Part shown: one piece after another, positions 1 through 6,556 of the stretch
Numbering within the stretch: position 1 is the first letter of the stretch
How the letters are laid out: each line of letters begins with the position of its first letter
IMG/VR virus record: IMGVR_UViG_3300020385_000028
Location: 1-37,425 of that record
Reading direction: 5' to 3' (one strand)
Source: a virus
DNA: 37,425 nt
Made by a program: the position numbers and the translations under genes
Notes under the pieces: model-generated
Seen by the model: the letters and a program-made list of their open reading frames with translations, nothing else
Told to the model about the DNA's origin: nothing
The model's database searches: none

Positions 1-49
1 AGGCATAGGGATGCATGGTGCGAGGGCAGTTCGATTCTGCCCATCCCAC
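1..49 (+). tRNA. 3' end of a tRNA-like gene, cut by window start
   Basis: Positions 25-41 form a T arm: stem GGCAG, loop TTCGATT (fits TTCRANY), stem CTGCC, closed by the usual G53-C61 pair. It is followed by a 7-nt strand CATCCCA (42-48) that could be the 3' half of an acceptor stem and by an unusual C at the discriminator position; CCA is not encoded. The 5' half lies outside the window. The bases upstream of the T arm do not give an anticodon loop with T33 at normal spacing. They contain a short GCA/TGC hairpin (13-21) that could be a long variable arm. It may be a class II tRNA, a tmRNA end or a degenerate tRNA, and the amino-acid identity cannot be read. Confidence 0.4.
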
Positions 50-54
50 AAAGA

Positions 55-86
55 TTTGGAATTGTCATTTCAGTTCCTTACCTTTA
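55..86 (+). promoter_or_regulatory. Candidate Bacteroidota-type promoter for the first leader genes
   Basis: TTTG at 55-58 is followed after 20 nt by TACCTTTA at 79-86, one base off the Bacteroidota consensus TTTG-N19/20-TAnnTTTG. It lies between the tRNA-like 3' end and the ATG at 116. Transcription would start near 91, giving a leader of about 25 nt. Confidence 0.5.
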
Positions 87-115
87 CAAATGTTTAACAA
101 ATAAATTACTAACTA

Positions 116-313
116 ATGATAAAAATTTCGGAAGAAACAATTAATGAATTAGCTTCAGATATATTTTTTGAATTTATATCTGAAATAGAGGGAACTGAAT
201 TGTATGATAAATTTATAATTCAGCACCAAGATTATACTGAAAACACTCCACGAGGAAGTGAGTTATATTACAGAATAGAAGATAAGCTATGCAAGTTAAT
301 TCAAAACAAATAA
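116..313 (+). CDS. Small acidic leader protein, function unknown (65 aa)
   Basis: This is the first ORF of the plus-strand early block. The protein is acidic and mostly helical in character, with no Cys pair, membrane segment or motif that I recognise. The ATG at 116 is preceded by an A/T-rich leader (ataaattactaact) without a Shine-Dalgarno sequence, as usual in Bacteroidota. A candidate promoter ends 30 nt upstream. It is probably a fast-evolving early phage protein, possibly acting on the host, but nothing in the sequence assigns a role. Confidence 0.6.
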   Translation: MIKISEETINELASDIFFEFISEIEGTELYDKFIIQHQDYTENTPRGSELYYRIEDKLCKLIQNK

Positions 314-318
314 TAAAA

Positions 319-519
319 ATGCTAAAGGAGATTGACAACGAGGCTATCGATGTCGGTCTTCACTCTACCTGTCCTGTCACTGACAAGAAGGTTGGACTGG
401 GTGTTAAATTAATTAACACACCTGTGAGGTCTCAAAGACCAGTAGATAATCTCTTTGCTATGCAGAACTTTGCAATGCAAGAGATGTTAAAAGCTATAAC
501 TAAAAAACCTAGCTTATGA
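319..519 (+). CDS. Hypothetical early protein (66 aa; longer form possible from 289)
   Basis: I prefer the ATG at 319, five bases after the preceding stop, because the alternative ATG at 289 would overlap the upstream gene by 25 nt. The 289 form would be 76 aa. The product is soluble, has one Cys and a Met-rich C-terminal helix (FAMQNFAMQEMLKAI), and I do not recognise its family. Its stop overlaps the start of the next small ORF (ATGA), which suggests translational coupling. Confidence 0.6.
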   Translation: MLKEIDNEAIDVGLHSTCPVTDKKVGLGVKLINTPVRSQRPVDNLFAMQNFAMQEMLKAITKKPSL

Positions 520-614
520 TTTCAGAATGTTGTGATGCGATGCCATGGGGTGATGTAGCTTCTGGCATCTGTAGTGACTGCAAAGAACACTGCGATTTTT
601 ACATTGAAGAGTAA
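516..614 (+). CDS. 32-aa Cys-rich microprotein, zinc-binding candidate
   Basis: An ORF of 32 codons starts with the ATG at 516, overlapping the upstream stop (ATGA), and ends at TAA 612-614. Its peptide carries five cysteines: a CC pair near the start (ECCDA) and CSDCKEHC near the middle. This arrangement could hold one zinc ion as a minimal zinc ribbon. Very small CC...CxxC proteins of this kind occur widely in marine phage genomes as I recall; their function is unknown. The tight coupling, the conserved-looking Cys layout and the terminator starting 6 nt downstream support a real gene. Confidence 0.6.
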   Translation: MISECCDAMPWGDVASGICSDCKEHCDFYIEE

Positions 615-620
615 TTAATT

Positions 621-675
621 TGTCCCCCAATATACGAAGCCGATTATGATTGGTAGTGAGGGGGACATTTTTTTT
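621..675 (+). terminator. Rho-independent terminator after the first leader genes
   Basis: TGTCCCCC (621-628) pairs perfectly with GGGGGACA (660-667) and is followed by eight T residues (668-675). The 31-nt loop holds a second small hairpin (CCGAT/ATTGG). It ends the short first transcription unit before the next promoter. Confidence 0.85.
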
Positions 676-677
676 CT

Positions 678-697
678 TTTGACTTGCATAAGTCAAA
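678..697. promoter_or_regulatory. Palindromic operator candidate overlapping the -33 region
   Basis: TTTGACTT (678-685) and AAGTCAAA (690-697) form a perfect 8-bp inverted repeat around GCAT. It covers the -33 position of the promoter whose -7 box is at 707-714, the usual place for a repressor or activator dimer site. No regulator gene is visible in the window, so the ligand protein is unknown; a simple hairpin role is the alternative. Confidence 0.45.
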
Positions 698-714
698 TCT
701 TTGTATTACCTTTG
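683..714 (+). promoter_or_regulatory. Candidate early promoter with perfect -7 box, likely leaderless start
   Basis: TACCTTTG at 707-714 matches the Bacteroidota -7 consensus TAnnTTTG at every fixed base. CTTG at 683-686 fits the -33 TTTG at 3 of 4 positions with a 20-nt spacer. Only 4 nt (TCAC) separate the box from the ATG at 719, so the transcript would begin at or next to the start codon. Confidence 0.6.
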
Positions 715-718
715 TCAC

Positions 719-904
719 ATGATTTTAACCTGTAGCAAATGCCAGAGCCAGAACTTAGAAGTTCTTCACGATGAATACCATGGTGAGTACACAAGCTTGA
801 CTTACATTTGTTCAGATTGTCAAACTAAAACAACTAACTATTATGATGCAATTTTTACTTTCAATACCGGCCTTCCGAAGATACAGAAGGAAGAGGTTAC
901 ATAA
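719..904 (+). CDS. Small zinc-ribbon protein (61 aa)
   Basis: The sequence has two CxxC knuckles, CSKC at residues 5-8 and CSDC about 30 residues later, separated by a hydrophilic hairpin. This is the layout of a classical zinc ribbon found in many transcription- or nucleic-acid-associated small proteins. A longer reading from a TTG at 701 is possible, but it would place the start inside the promoter box at 707-714, so the ATG at 719 is chosen. It is the first gene of the unit that includes the recombination genes. A regulatory or nucleic-acid-binding role is a guess from the fold only. Confidence 0.65.
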   Translation: MILTCSKCQSQNLEVLHDEYHGEYTSLTYICSDCQTKTTNYYDAIFTFNTGLPKIQKEEVT

Positions 905-923
905 AGATTATGTATATAGCAAT

Positions 924-1127
924 ATGCTTCAGCTTAGAAATGAAGCAGTCAGATTACTTATATCTGTAAGTAATGGAGATGACATCCAGAAGGTCAGAGA
1001 TTCAAGACAAAAACCTTATGTGATTTGCAAAATATCTCAAGGTGATTTATATTTACTTAAAGAAGCAAAGAAAAAATATTCTTTAGCTTCTAAATATAAA
1101 AGAAGACTTCAACTCCTAAACTTTTAA
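924..1127 (+). CDS. Basic hypothetical protein (67 aa; longer form possible from 843)
   Basis: A Lys/Arg-rich soluble protein with no recognised family. The C-terminal half is strongly basic (KEAKKKYS, KYKRRLQ), compatible with nucleic-acid binding. The open frame extends back to an ATG at 843 (94 aa), but that start overlaps the zinc-ribbon gene by 62 nt, so the ATG at 924 is preferred. It is followed two bases later by the next small gene. Confidence 0.5.
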   Translation: MLQLRNEAVRLLISVSNGDDIQKVRDSRQKPYVICKISQGDLYLLKEAKKKYSLASKYKRRLQLLNF

Positions 1128-1129
1128 TT

Positions 1130-1297
1130 ATGCCACAAGAAAAAACATTTGAAGAGTTAAGAATTGAAACTATAGTAAATCTAATTAAAGATGCTTTAGA
1201 AGATTTAGAAATATTACAATCGAGTAGTGGTAATATGTCTTATGACCAAGACCAACGATTGAAAAAAATAATAACTAATCTTAAAAAAATACAATGA
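1130..1297 (+). CDS. Small acidic helical protein (55 aa)
   Basis: The ORF runs from the ATG at 1130, two bases after the upstream stop, to a TGA at 1295-1297 that overlaps the next gene's ATG (ATGA). The peptide is one or two amphipathic helices rich in Leu, Ile, Glu and Lys (for example NLIKDALEDLEIL) and may form a short coiled coil. It is tightly coupled to the DnaA domain IV-like gene. No family is recognised. Confidence 0.6.
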   Translation: MPQEKTFEELRIETIVNLIKDALEDLEILQSSSGNMSYDQDQRLKKIITNLKKIQ

Positions 1298-1596
1298 AAG
1301 AATATATCTATCAACAATATTTAAATAACATCTGTTCCCACATAGGAATAGAGAGTTCTGATTTGTTTGTTAAGTCAAAGGAGACAGGAGTGGTCGATGG
1401 AAGACAACTCCTGTACTACCTTTGTTATAACAATAGCAATATGAAGCTAACAGAAATCAGTACATACACAGGTAACCAAGGATTCCATGAAGACCAAGCT
1501 AATATATCTAGGTCTGTTGAATCATTCACTAAAAAGCTAGAGTCAGACAAAGACCTTCAGGCTATCGTTGATAAAATTAAAAGGGTTGAAGTGTAA
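1294..1596 (+). CDS. Stand-alone DnaA domain IV-like DNA-binding protein (100 aa)
   Basis: The whole protein resembles the C-terminal double-stranded-DNA-binding domain of DnaA and lacks the AAA+ part. There is a first helix (YLNNICSHIGIESSDLF), a basic/VVDGRQ stretch matching the R-x-x-VxxRQ region, and the YYLCY helix. An 'LTEISTYTG' helix corresponding to SLxEIG follows, then a last segment equivalent to the DHTTV signature, here degenerate (HEDQANISRSV). DnaA domain IV recognises DnaA boxes. A free domain could mark the phage origin, recruit host replication proteins or titrate host DnaA sites. The ATGA overlap with the previous gene fixes the start. Similar small proteins occur in Bacteroidota phages as I recall. 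Fold call fairly firm, role inferred. Confidence 0.65.
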   Translation: MKEYIYQQYLNNICSHIGIESSDLFVKSKETGVVDGRQLLYYLCYNNSNMKLTEISTYTGNQGFHEDQANISRSVESFTKKLESDKDLQAIVDKIKRVEV

Positions 1597-1978
1597 CAAT
1601 TTACAGGAGGTATTTGACCAAGCTAAGCATTCCTATGGGTGTGTAAATATAGATGGGTCTGGATACCAAGCCTATATCTATCTGGGGGTGAAGATTTCCA
1701 GAGATGACCTGACCGAAGAGATAATAATATATGACCCACAAAAAAGCATACATTATTATGTTGAGATTGAGAAATATTTATATGACTTGTTTCTTGAAAA
1801 AGGTTGGAGAGATGCAGTCATTCATATAACACTAGAGAAATACAAATTAAAACTTGAGAGAATCAAGGAGGGTATTTCAAAAGAGATGAATGGAAGCCAA
1901 AGTCCTAAGCGACTAAGAGTTCTCAAAGAGATGCGAGAGCAAATATTAAAGAAGTATTATAAACTAACACAAAAATAA
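1568..1978 (+). CDS. Hypothetical protein with TTG start (about 136 aa)
   Basis: The frame has no ATG until about residue 107, so translation must begin at a non-ATG codon. TTG at 1568 overlaps the upstream gene by 29 nt, and TTG at 1586 is the alternative. The N-terminal half looks like a mixed alpha/beta fold (YQAYIYLGVKISRDD, EEIIIYDPQ). The C-terminal half is a long Lys/Glu-rich helix that could form a coiled coil. It sits between the DnaA-like gene and erf in one operon, suggesting a part in replication or recombination, but no family is recognised. Confidence 0.55.
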   Translation: MIKLKGLKCNNLQEVFDQAKHSYGCVNIDGSGYQAYIYLGVKISRDDLTEEIIIYDPQKSIHYYVEIEKYLYDLFLEKGWRDAVIHITLEKYKLKLERIKEGISKEMNGSQSPKRLRVLKEMREQILKKYYKLTQK

Positions 1979-1981
1979 CTA

Positions 1982-2554
1982 ATGAAAAATTTATATAAAT
2001 CTCTGGCTAAGTTCCAGAAAGAATTGAAAGGGATACCAAAGGATTCCTCTGGGTATGGTTACAAGTATTGTAAACTAGAAACTCTAATTAAAATTGTTAC
2101 CCCAATATTAAACGACAATGGGCTGGTTCTTATTCAGTCTATTGATACTGATGAGCAGTCTAGGTTGCCATCTGTTAAGACAACTCTTGCACACATAGAT
2201 TCTGGTGAGGCTATTGAGAGCTGGACTCCAGTCTCTGAGGTCAAGCTTGGTTCAATGAACCTTTACCAAAGTGTAGGAGCTGGTATAACTTACTATAGAA
2301 GATATGCTTTAGCTGGTATGCTAGGTATTGCACCTGATGAGGACATCGATGCAAACGATGACCCAGCTCCAGCATCTGTATCAAAAACTTCAAAGCCTAT
2401 TATGAGTGATGCTAATTATAAAAGCATACTAATGAGTGCTAAAGCAAAACAAAAAGACAAGAAGACTTGGAAGCAAATACAAGCTTTAATCTCTGAGAAC
2501 TTTGTTATTGATATGAAGTTCATGAACAAATTAGAAAAAGAGCTTTATGGATAG
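1982..2554 (+). CDS. erf: ERF-family single-strand annealing recombinase (190 aa)
   Basis: Residues about 5-125 match the ERF superfamily of phage annealing proteins. There is an N-terminal helix (LYKSLAKFQKEL) and the GYKYCKLETLIKIVTPIL segment leading to 'NDNGLVLIQSI'. The strongly conserved 'GAGITYYRRYALAGMLGI' core follows, with an acidic DEDIDAND end. The family anneals complementary single strands during phage recombination and genome concatemer formation. A linker and a C-terminal helical tail (130-190) follow, as usual for Erf. The next gene, an exonuclease starting 8 nt inside its 3' end, completes the recombination pair. Confidence 0.92.
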   Translation: MKNLYKSLAKFQKELKGIPKDSSGYGYKYCKLETLIKIVTPILNDNGLVLIQSIDTDEQSRLPSVKTTLAHIDSGEAIESWTPVSEVKLGSMNLYQSVGAGITYYRRYALAGMLGIAPDEDIDANDDPAPASVSKTSKPIMSDANYKSILMSAKAKQKDKKTWKQIQALISENFVIDMKFMNKLEKELYG

Positions 2555-3362
2555 AGATAAAATTATAGAGCAACTTAAGGATGATGAGTTATACTATGGT
2601 GAGTTTGGAAAGCAGTTTTTATCTAACTCTGATATAAAAGTTTTAAGAACTGATTATAAATCTTTTCGTTCAAAGAAAAAGTTTACTGAAGCTGAGCTTA
2701 AAAATTTAGAGTTGGGGAAATACTTTCATCAGCTCATGCTTGAGCCAGACAAAGCAAAAAACTTTCCTATGGTGGATGTTAGCTCAAGAAGAAATAAAGA
2801 GTACAATCAATACAAAGAAGACAACAACCTTGATTATGCTCTTAGAACATCTGAGGCAAAAGAGATTGAGGATTTAGTCGACTGGATTTTAAACCCAAAG
2901 TCTGAGCATGGTTCTGATATAGTCAGAGCTTTACTTAATAACCAAATTGCACTTAAAGAGCAACCAGCAATTGCTGAGTTACATGGTCACATGTTTAAAG
3001 GTAAGGCAGACCTTATTACTTTAGATGTGGATGGTCAGTATGTTATAATAGATTTAAAAACCACTGGAAGTAATCCATCTGATATTAATATATATAGGAT
3101 GCGAGATTTTGGATACGATTCCCAGTGCTATTTATACAAAGAGCTTTTTGGAATGGACTTTAAGTTTATCTTCTTTGGAAAGAAACAGAAGGTCAACGAA
3201 AGTGGTGAAATTTATTATGACATTGAAGAGATAACTCCATCAGACCAAACTCTTGAGAGTGGTAAGATGGCAGTTATGAATGCACTAGCAAACTACGATA
3301 AGTTTTTTGGGGAAGGTGCAACACACGATGTGCGAAAGTCGTACACGAGAAGAGTAATTTAA
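2547..3362 (+). CDS. RecE/RecB-like PDDEXK exonuclease (271 aa)
   Basis: The catalytic signature is clear: H61 in GKYFHQLML, D155 in GKADLI, D169-x-K171 in VIIDLKTT, and the Q193...Y197 motif (YDSQCYLYKE). This order is that of the lambda-exonuclease/RecE-type PD-(D/E)xK nucleases that resect DNA ends to give 3' single strands. The product is then loaded with the Erf annealing protein encoded immediately upstream (8-nt overlap). Length is normal for the phage family. Activity on linear duplex DNA is inferred from family knowledge. Confidence 0.88.
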   Translation: MDRDKIIEQLKDDELYYGEFGKQFLSNSDIKVLRTDYKSFRSKKKFTEAELKNLELGKYFHQLMLEPDKAKNFPMVDVSSRRNKEYNQYKEDNNLDYALRTSEAKEIEDLVDWILNPKSEHGSDIVRALLNNQIALKEQPAIAELHGHMFKGKADLITLDVDGQYVIIDLKTTGSNPSDINIYRMRDFGYDSQCYLYKELFGMDFKFIFFGKKQKVNESGEIYYDIEEITPSDQTLESGKMAVMNALANYDKFFGEGATHDVRKSYTRRVI

Positions 3363-3372
3363 ATATATATAT

Positions 3373-3609
3373 ATGAGTGATTATAAACACAAAGATGGTA
3401 TGGGTTCTTTATTTCCTAATAAGTATAAGGAGAAAGAAAACCAGCCTGACCATAAGGGTACAATGACAGACCTTAATGGACAAGTTTGGGAGATTGCTGG
3501 GTGGAATAGTACTACCCAAGCAGGTGACCCAAAGATTTCCATCAAGCAAAGCAAACCCTATGTCAAGCCTGAAGATAAGGAAGACAAAAAAGGTGAAGAC
3601 CTTTTCTAG
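3373..3609 (+). CDS. Small protein of the recombination unit with acidic C-terminal tail (78 aa)
   Basis: The N-terminus has the pattern 'GSLFPNKYKEKENQPDHKG' followed by a strand-rich middle (QVWEIAGWN, DPKISIK). I associate this with small phage/plasmid proteins of unknown function carrying a G-x-LF-N...K...PDxxG signature. The C-terminus is charged and ends in EDLF, loosely recalling the acidic-aromatic tail of single-stranded DNA-binding proteins (DDDIPF). Position directly after the annealing protein and exonuclease, and directly before a terminator, fits an accessory or SSB-like role. That role is inference. Confidence 0.6.
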   Translation: MSDYKHKDGMGSLFPNKYKEKENQPDHKGTMTDLNGQVWEIAGWNSTTQAGDPKISIKQSKPYVKPEDKEDKKGEDLF

Positions 3610-3632
3610 TTAATTAAATTTAATTTATAACA

Positions 3633-3688
3633 GGAGTGAGGAGATTTTTTCTTTTTCATATTAATTAGTTTTCTCCTCCTCCTTTTTT
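3633..3688 (+). terminator. Rho-independent terminator after the recombination genes
   Basis: GGAG (3633-3636), a bulged T, and GAGGAGA (3638-3644) pair with TCTCCTC (3672-3678) and CTCC (3679-3682), giving 11 bp with one bulge. Six T residues follow (3683-3688). The 27-nt loop is T-rich. No clear promoter lies between it and the next gene, so partial read-through is likely. Confidence 0.75.
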
Positions 3689-3702
3689 AACAAACAAACA
3701 AA

Positions 3703-6102
3703 TTGAAAACAGAAGTAACAATATTTAAAAACATACTGGAGACCGATACGCCTTTTCACAGAGATGTGATGTTCATACTGGACAGGATTAAAGAGGGAAA
3801 GAATAGTGAATTGGTTAAAAAAATAAGAAACGAAAAGAATAAGTCAGAGAGAAACGAGCTAAAGAAAAAGCTTCCATCAATATGTTTCTCTGGAATATTT
3901 AACAAGCGTTCTGATTCAGCATTGGTTGAGCATAGTGGTCTTATCTGTTTAGATTTTGATGGATATGAGAAGAAGAAAGATTTGACAGATGACAGAGCAA
4001 AGTTTGAAAAAAATAAGTTTGTCTTTGCAGTTTTTGTTTCACCTTCTGGTAATGGACTTAAGGTTTTAGTTAGGATACCAAAGGACTCAGAGAACCACAC
4101 TAAGTATTTCAATGCTCTTAAAAAACATTTCGCATCTCCCTACTTTGATACTACATCAAAAAATATTTCAAGAGTATGCTATGAAAGCTTCGATAAACAA
4201 CTTTATGTAAATGAAAAAAGTAAACAATGGGAAAAATTAGAAGAAGAAGAGTACCAAGAAAAGCATTTAGCACAAGGACAACCACTGCTAAAAATTACAG
4301 ACGAAAGAAAGATAGTAGAGATACTGCTCAAGTGGTGGCAATCTAAGTACCCTATGACCGAAGGTCAGAGAAATCACAATGTATATGTGATAGCTCAGGC
4401 GTTAAATGAGTTTGGTATCAACAAGACTACTGCATCTATTATATGTAACAACTATGCGACTCAAGACTTTCCATCCAGAGAGATAGACAATACAATTGAC
4501 TCAGCATATAGCAAGACACACCTGTTCAACACAAAGTATTATGAGAATACTGAGATAATAGATAATGTAAAGCAAAGACTCAAAAGAGGTGAGCCAAAGA
4601 AAGAGGTAAAGAAAGACCTTCAAAGGAGTGATTTGCCTGACCATACAATTGAGGCAGTTATAAAGAAAGCAGAGGAGGGAAAGGATGAGGAGTTCTGGAC
4701 TAAGAGTGAGAAGGGTGTGATAAAGATTGTTCCATTATACTTTAAGAAGTTCTTAGAGGATAGTGGATTCTATAAGTATGCACCAGAAGGAAGTAAAAGC
4801 TTTGTGTTTGTAAGGGTGACCAATAATTTAATAGACCATTCAACCGAGAAGGAGATAAAAGATTTTGTTCTAGACTATCTGTATCAGATTGAAGATGTGT
4901 CAATTTACAATTACTTTGCTGAGCAGACAAGGTTTTTTAAAGAGGAGTTTCTTACCTTAATAAACACAATCGATGTATATTTTATAGAAGATACTAAGGA
5001 TACATCTTATTTATATTTTAAAAATTGTGCTGTTCAAATTAAAAAATACGAGGTCTCAGCTATAGACTATGTAGACCTTGATGGGTATGTATGGAAAGAC
5101 CAAGTAATCGACAGGGCGTTTCGTGAGTGTCTGATTACAGAGTGTGACTACAAAACATTCATACATAATGTGTGTGGACAGAATGAAAAGAGAACTCTTT
5201 CGATGGAGTCAACCATTGGATTCTTAATGCATGGTCATAAGAACTTATCTTATTGTCCTGCAGTTATACTCAACGATGAGGTTATCTCTGACAATCCAGA
5301 AGGTGGGACAGGTAAGGGTATCTTTATGAACGCTCTGAGTCACATGAAAAAGCTTGTAACTATTGATGGTAAAGCTTTTGCTTTTGAGAAATCATTTGCA
5401 TATCAATTGGTATCGGTAGATACTCAGATTCTCTGCTTTGATGATGTCAAGAAGTATTTTAATTTTGAAAGACTCTTCAGTGTTGTGACAGAAGGTCTAA
5501 CTCTGGAGAAGAAAAACAAGGATGCTATTAAGATACCATTTAGCAAGAGTCCTAAGATAGCTATCACCACAAACTATGCTATAAAGGGTACAGGTAATTC
5601 TTTTCAAAGAAGGAAGTGGGAGCTAGAACTTTATCAGCACTATACTAAATCTTATACACCACAAGATGAGTTCGGAAAATTATTCTTTGGCGATTGGGAT
5701 GATGATGAGTGGTGTGTGTTTGATAATTATATGATTGAATGTCTTCAGTTGTATTTGAAAGAGGGGTTAATAGAAAGTGAGTTTGTAAATCTTAAAATCA
5801 GACAACTCTCAGCCTCAACATCTCATGACTTTATTGAGTGGTGTGGATTGTTAGCTGACTCAAATGAAAATGATAAGCTAGGGGTGGGCTTAAAAATATA
5901 TAAGAATGAATTGTATTTTGACTTCATTAATGAATACCCGGACTACGGACCGAAGTCTAAGATGACTATAAGCAGACAAGTCTTTTATAAGTGGCTACAT
6001 TCTTATGCGGAATATGCGACAGGTCATCCACCTGTAGAAGGGAAGGATATGACAGGTCGATGGATAGAATTGACAGAACCAGACATTGAACCAGCTTTCT
6101 AA
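3703..6102 (+). CDS. Primase-polymerase / SF3 helicase fusion replication protein (799 aa)
   Basis: Residues about 1-170 match the VirE_N/BT4734-like primase domain of Bacteroidota elements: TPFHRDV near the start, the metal-binding LICLDFD at about 80-87, and SPSGNGLKVLVRIP. A PriCT-like helical segment follows (KWWQSKYPMTEGQRNHNVYV, about 205-290). The C-terminal half is a superfamily 3 helicase with Walker A NPEGGTGKG at about 531-539, Walker B ILCFDDVKK near 576, and the sensor ITTNYAI near 622. Such proteins start and unwind phage replication forks. The start is TTG at 3703; the first ATG would remove the conserved N-terminus. No DNA polymerase is seen in the window. Confidence 0.88.
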   Translation: MKTEVTIFKNILETDTPFHRDVMFILDRIKEGKNSELVKKIRNEKNKSERNELKKKLPSICFSGIFNKRSDSALVEHSGLICLDFDGYEKKKDLTDDRAKFEKNKFVFAVFVSPSGNGLKVLVRIPKDSENHTKYFNALKKHFASPYFDTTSKNISRVCYESFDKQLYVNEKSKQWEKLEEEEYQEKHLAQGQPLLKITDERKIVEILLKWWQSKYPMTEGQRNHNVYVIAQALNEFGINKTTASIICNNYATQDFPSREIDNTIDSAYSKTHLFNTKYYENTEIIDNVKQRLKRGEPKKEVKKDLQRSDLPDHTIEAVIKKAEEGKDEEFWTKSEKGVIKIVPLYFKKFLEDSGFYKYAPEGSKSFVFVRVTNNLIDHSTEKEIKDFVLDYLYQIEDVSIYNYFAEQTRFFKEEFLTLINTIDVYFIEDTKDTSYLYFKNCAVQIKKYEVSAIDYVDLDGYVWKDQVIDRAFRECLITECDYKTFIHNVCGQNEKRTLSMESTIGFLMHGHKNLSYCPAVILNDEVISDNPEGGTGKGIFMNALSHMKKLVTIDGKAFAFEKSFAYQLVSVDTQILCFDDVKKYFNFERLFSVVTEGLTLEKKNKDAIKIPFSKSPKIAITTNYAIKGTGNSFQRRKWELELYQHYTKSYTPQDEFGKLFFGDWDDDEWCVFDNYMIECLQLYLKEGLIESEFVNLKIRQLSASTSHDFIEWCGLLADSNENDKLGVGLKIYKNELYFDFINEYPDYGPKSKMTISRQVFYKWLHSYAEYATGHPPVEGKDMTGRWIELTEPDIEPAF

Positions 6103-6121
6103 CATGCTGATAATCAACTCA

Positions 6122-6153
6122 TTTGTTTATTTTGTAAAACTTTTGTATCTTTG
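6122..6153 (+). promoter_or_regulatory. Full-consensus Bacteroidota promoter, likely leaderless start
   Basis: TTTG at 6122-6125, a 20-nt spacer and TATCTTTG at 6146-6153 match TTTG-N19/20-TAnnTTTG at every fixed base. Only 4 nt (TTGT) separate the -7 box from the ATG at 6158, the same arrangement as at 707-719. It lies in the 55-nt gap after the replication gene. Confidence 0.75.
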
Positions 6154-6157
6154 TTGT

Positions 6158-6556
6158 ATGAAAGTAATTGACATTCGACATAAACAACAAGAGGTTGGTC
6201 GAAGAAAAACTTTGAAAACAAATCTTTACATACATCCAAAGTCTAAGTACATAGGATACAAAGTACGAGGAGGAGAAGGTAGAGATGGAGCACAGTTTAA
6301 AGACTGGTATGGATTTTATAGACAAACAAATAAATTGTTTACTTTAAATCACAGGGGAGACTTCCCTAAAGTGTTTAGCTATGGCAACTCTATTGCTAAA
6401 TCAGCAAGTAATGCTCGTGACTGGTATTCACACAAGATACCAAGCACTGGCTGGGAAAAGGTTCAGTTTGTATATCATGAACCAACAACATTCAGAAAAC
6501 AAAATCCAGGGGATTGGTATCCAAAGTTTCTTAAATATTTATTAAATGAAATTTAG
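6158..6556 (+). CDS. Hypothetical protein, first gene of the helicase/nuclease unit (132 aa)
   Basis: The open frame extends upstream to 6086, but that part lies across the promoter and the previous gene's end. The ATG at 6158 right behind the promoter is chosen. The protein is basic and aromatic-rich (DWYGFYRQTNK, DWYSHKI, GDWYPKFLKYLL), soluble, and has no motif I can name. It overlaps the helicase gene by 11 nt, so it is translated with it and may be a partner or cofactor. The many Trp-Tyr pairs could make a nucleic-acid-stacking surface, but that is speculation. Confidence 0.65.
   Translation: MKVIDIRHKQQEVGRRKTLKTNLYIHPKSKYIGYKVRGGEGRDGAQFKDWYGFYRQTNKLFTLNHRGDFPKVFSYGNSIAKSASNARDWYSHKIPSTGWEKVQFVYHEPTTFRKQNPGDWYPKFLKYLLNEI

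Noticed and set aside
701-718. Upstream TTG start for the zinc-ribbon gene
   Set aside because: It would put the coding start inside or before the promoter's -7 box at 707-714.
1417-1424. Perfect TACCTTTG box inside the first DnaA-like gene
   Set aside because: It has no TTTG at -33 spacing, no gene start close behind it except an internal Met codon, and it is explained by the conserved YYLC coding sequence.
1603-1610. AGGAGG Shine-Dalgarno-like sequence
   Set aside because: The TTG 4 nt downstream opens only a 10-codon frame; the surrounding gene reads through in another frame, and other genes here do not use Shine-Dalgarno sites.
3756-4112. 118-codon minus-strand open frame inside the primase-helicase gene
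   Set aside because: It lies wholly inside a gene with clear catalytic motifs on the other strand, and its Ser/Phe-rich translation is typical of the complement of Lys/Glu-rich coding.
6086-6157. 24-codon N-terminal extension of the 132-aa gene
   Set aside because: It overlaps the replication gene's end and the full-consensus promoter, and its hydrophobic translation is just the A/T-rich promoter region read as codons.
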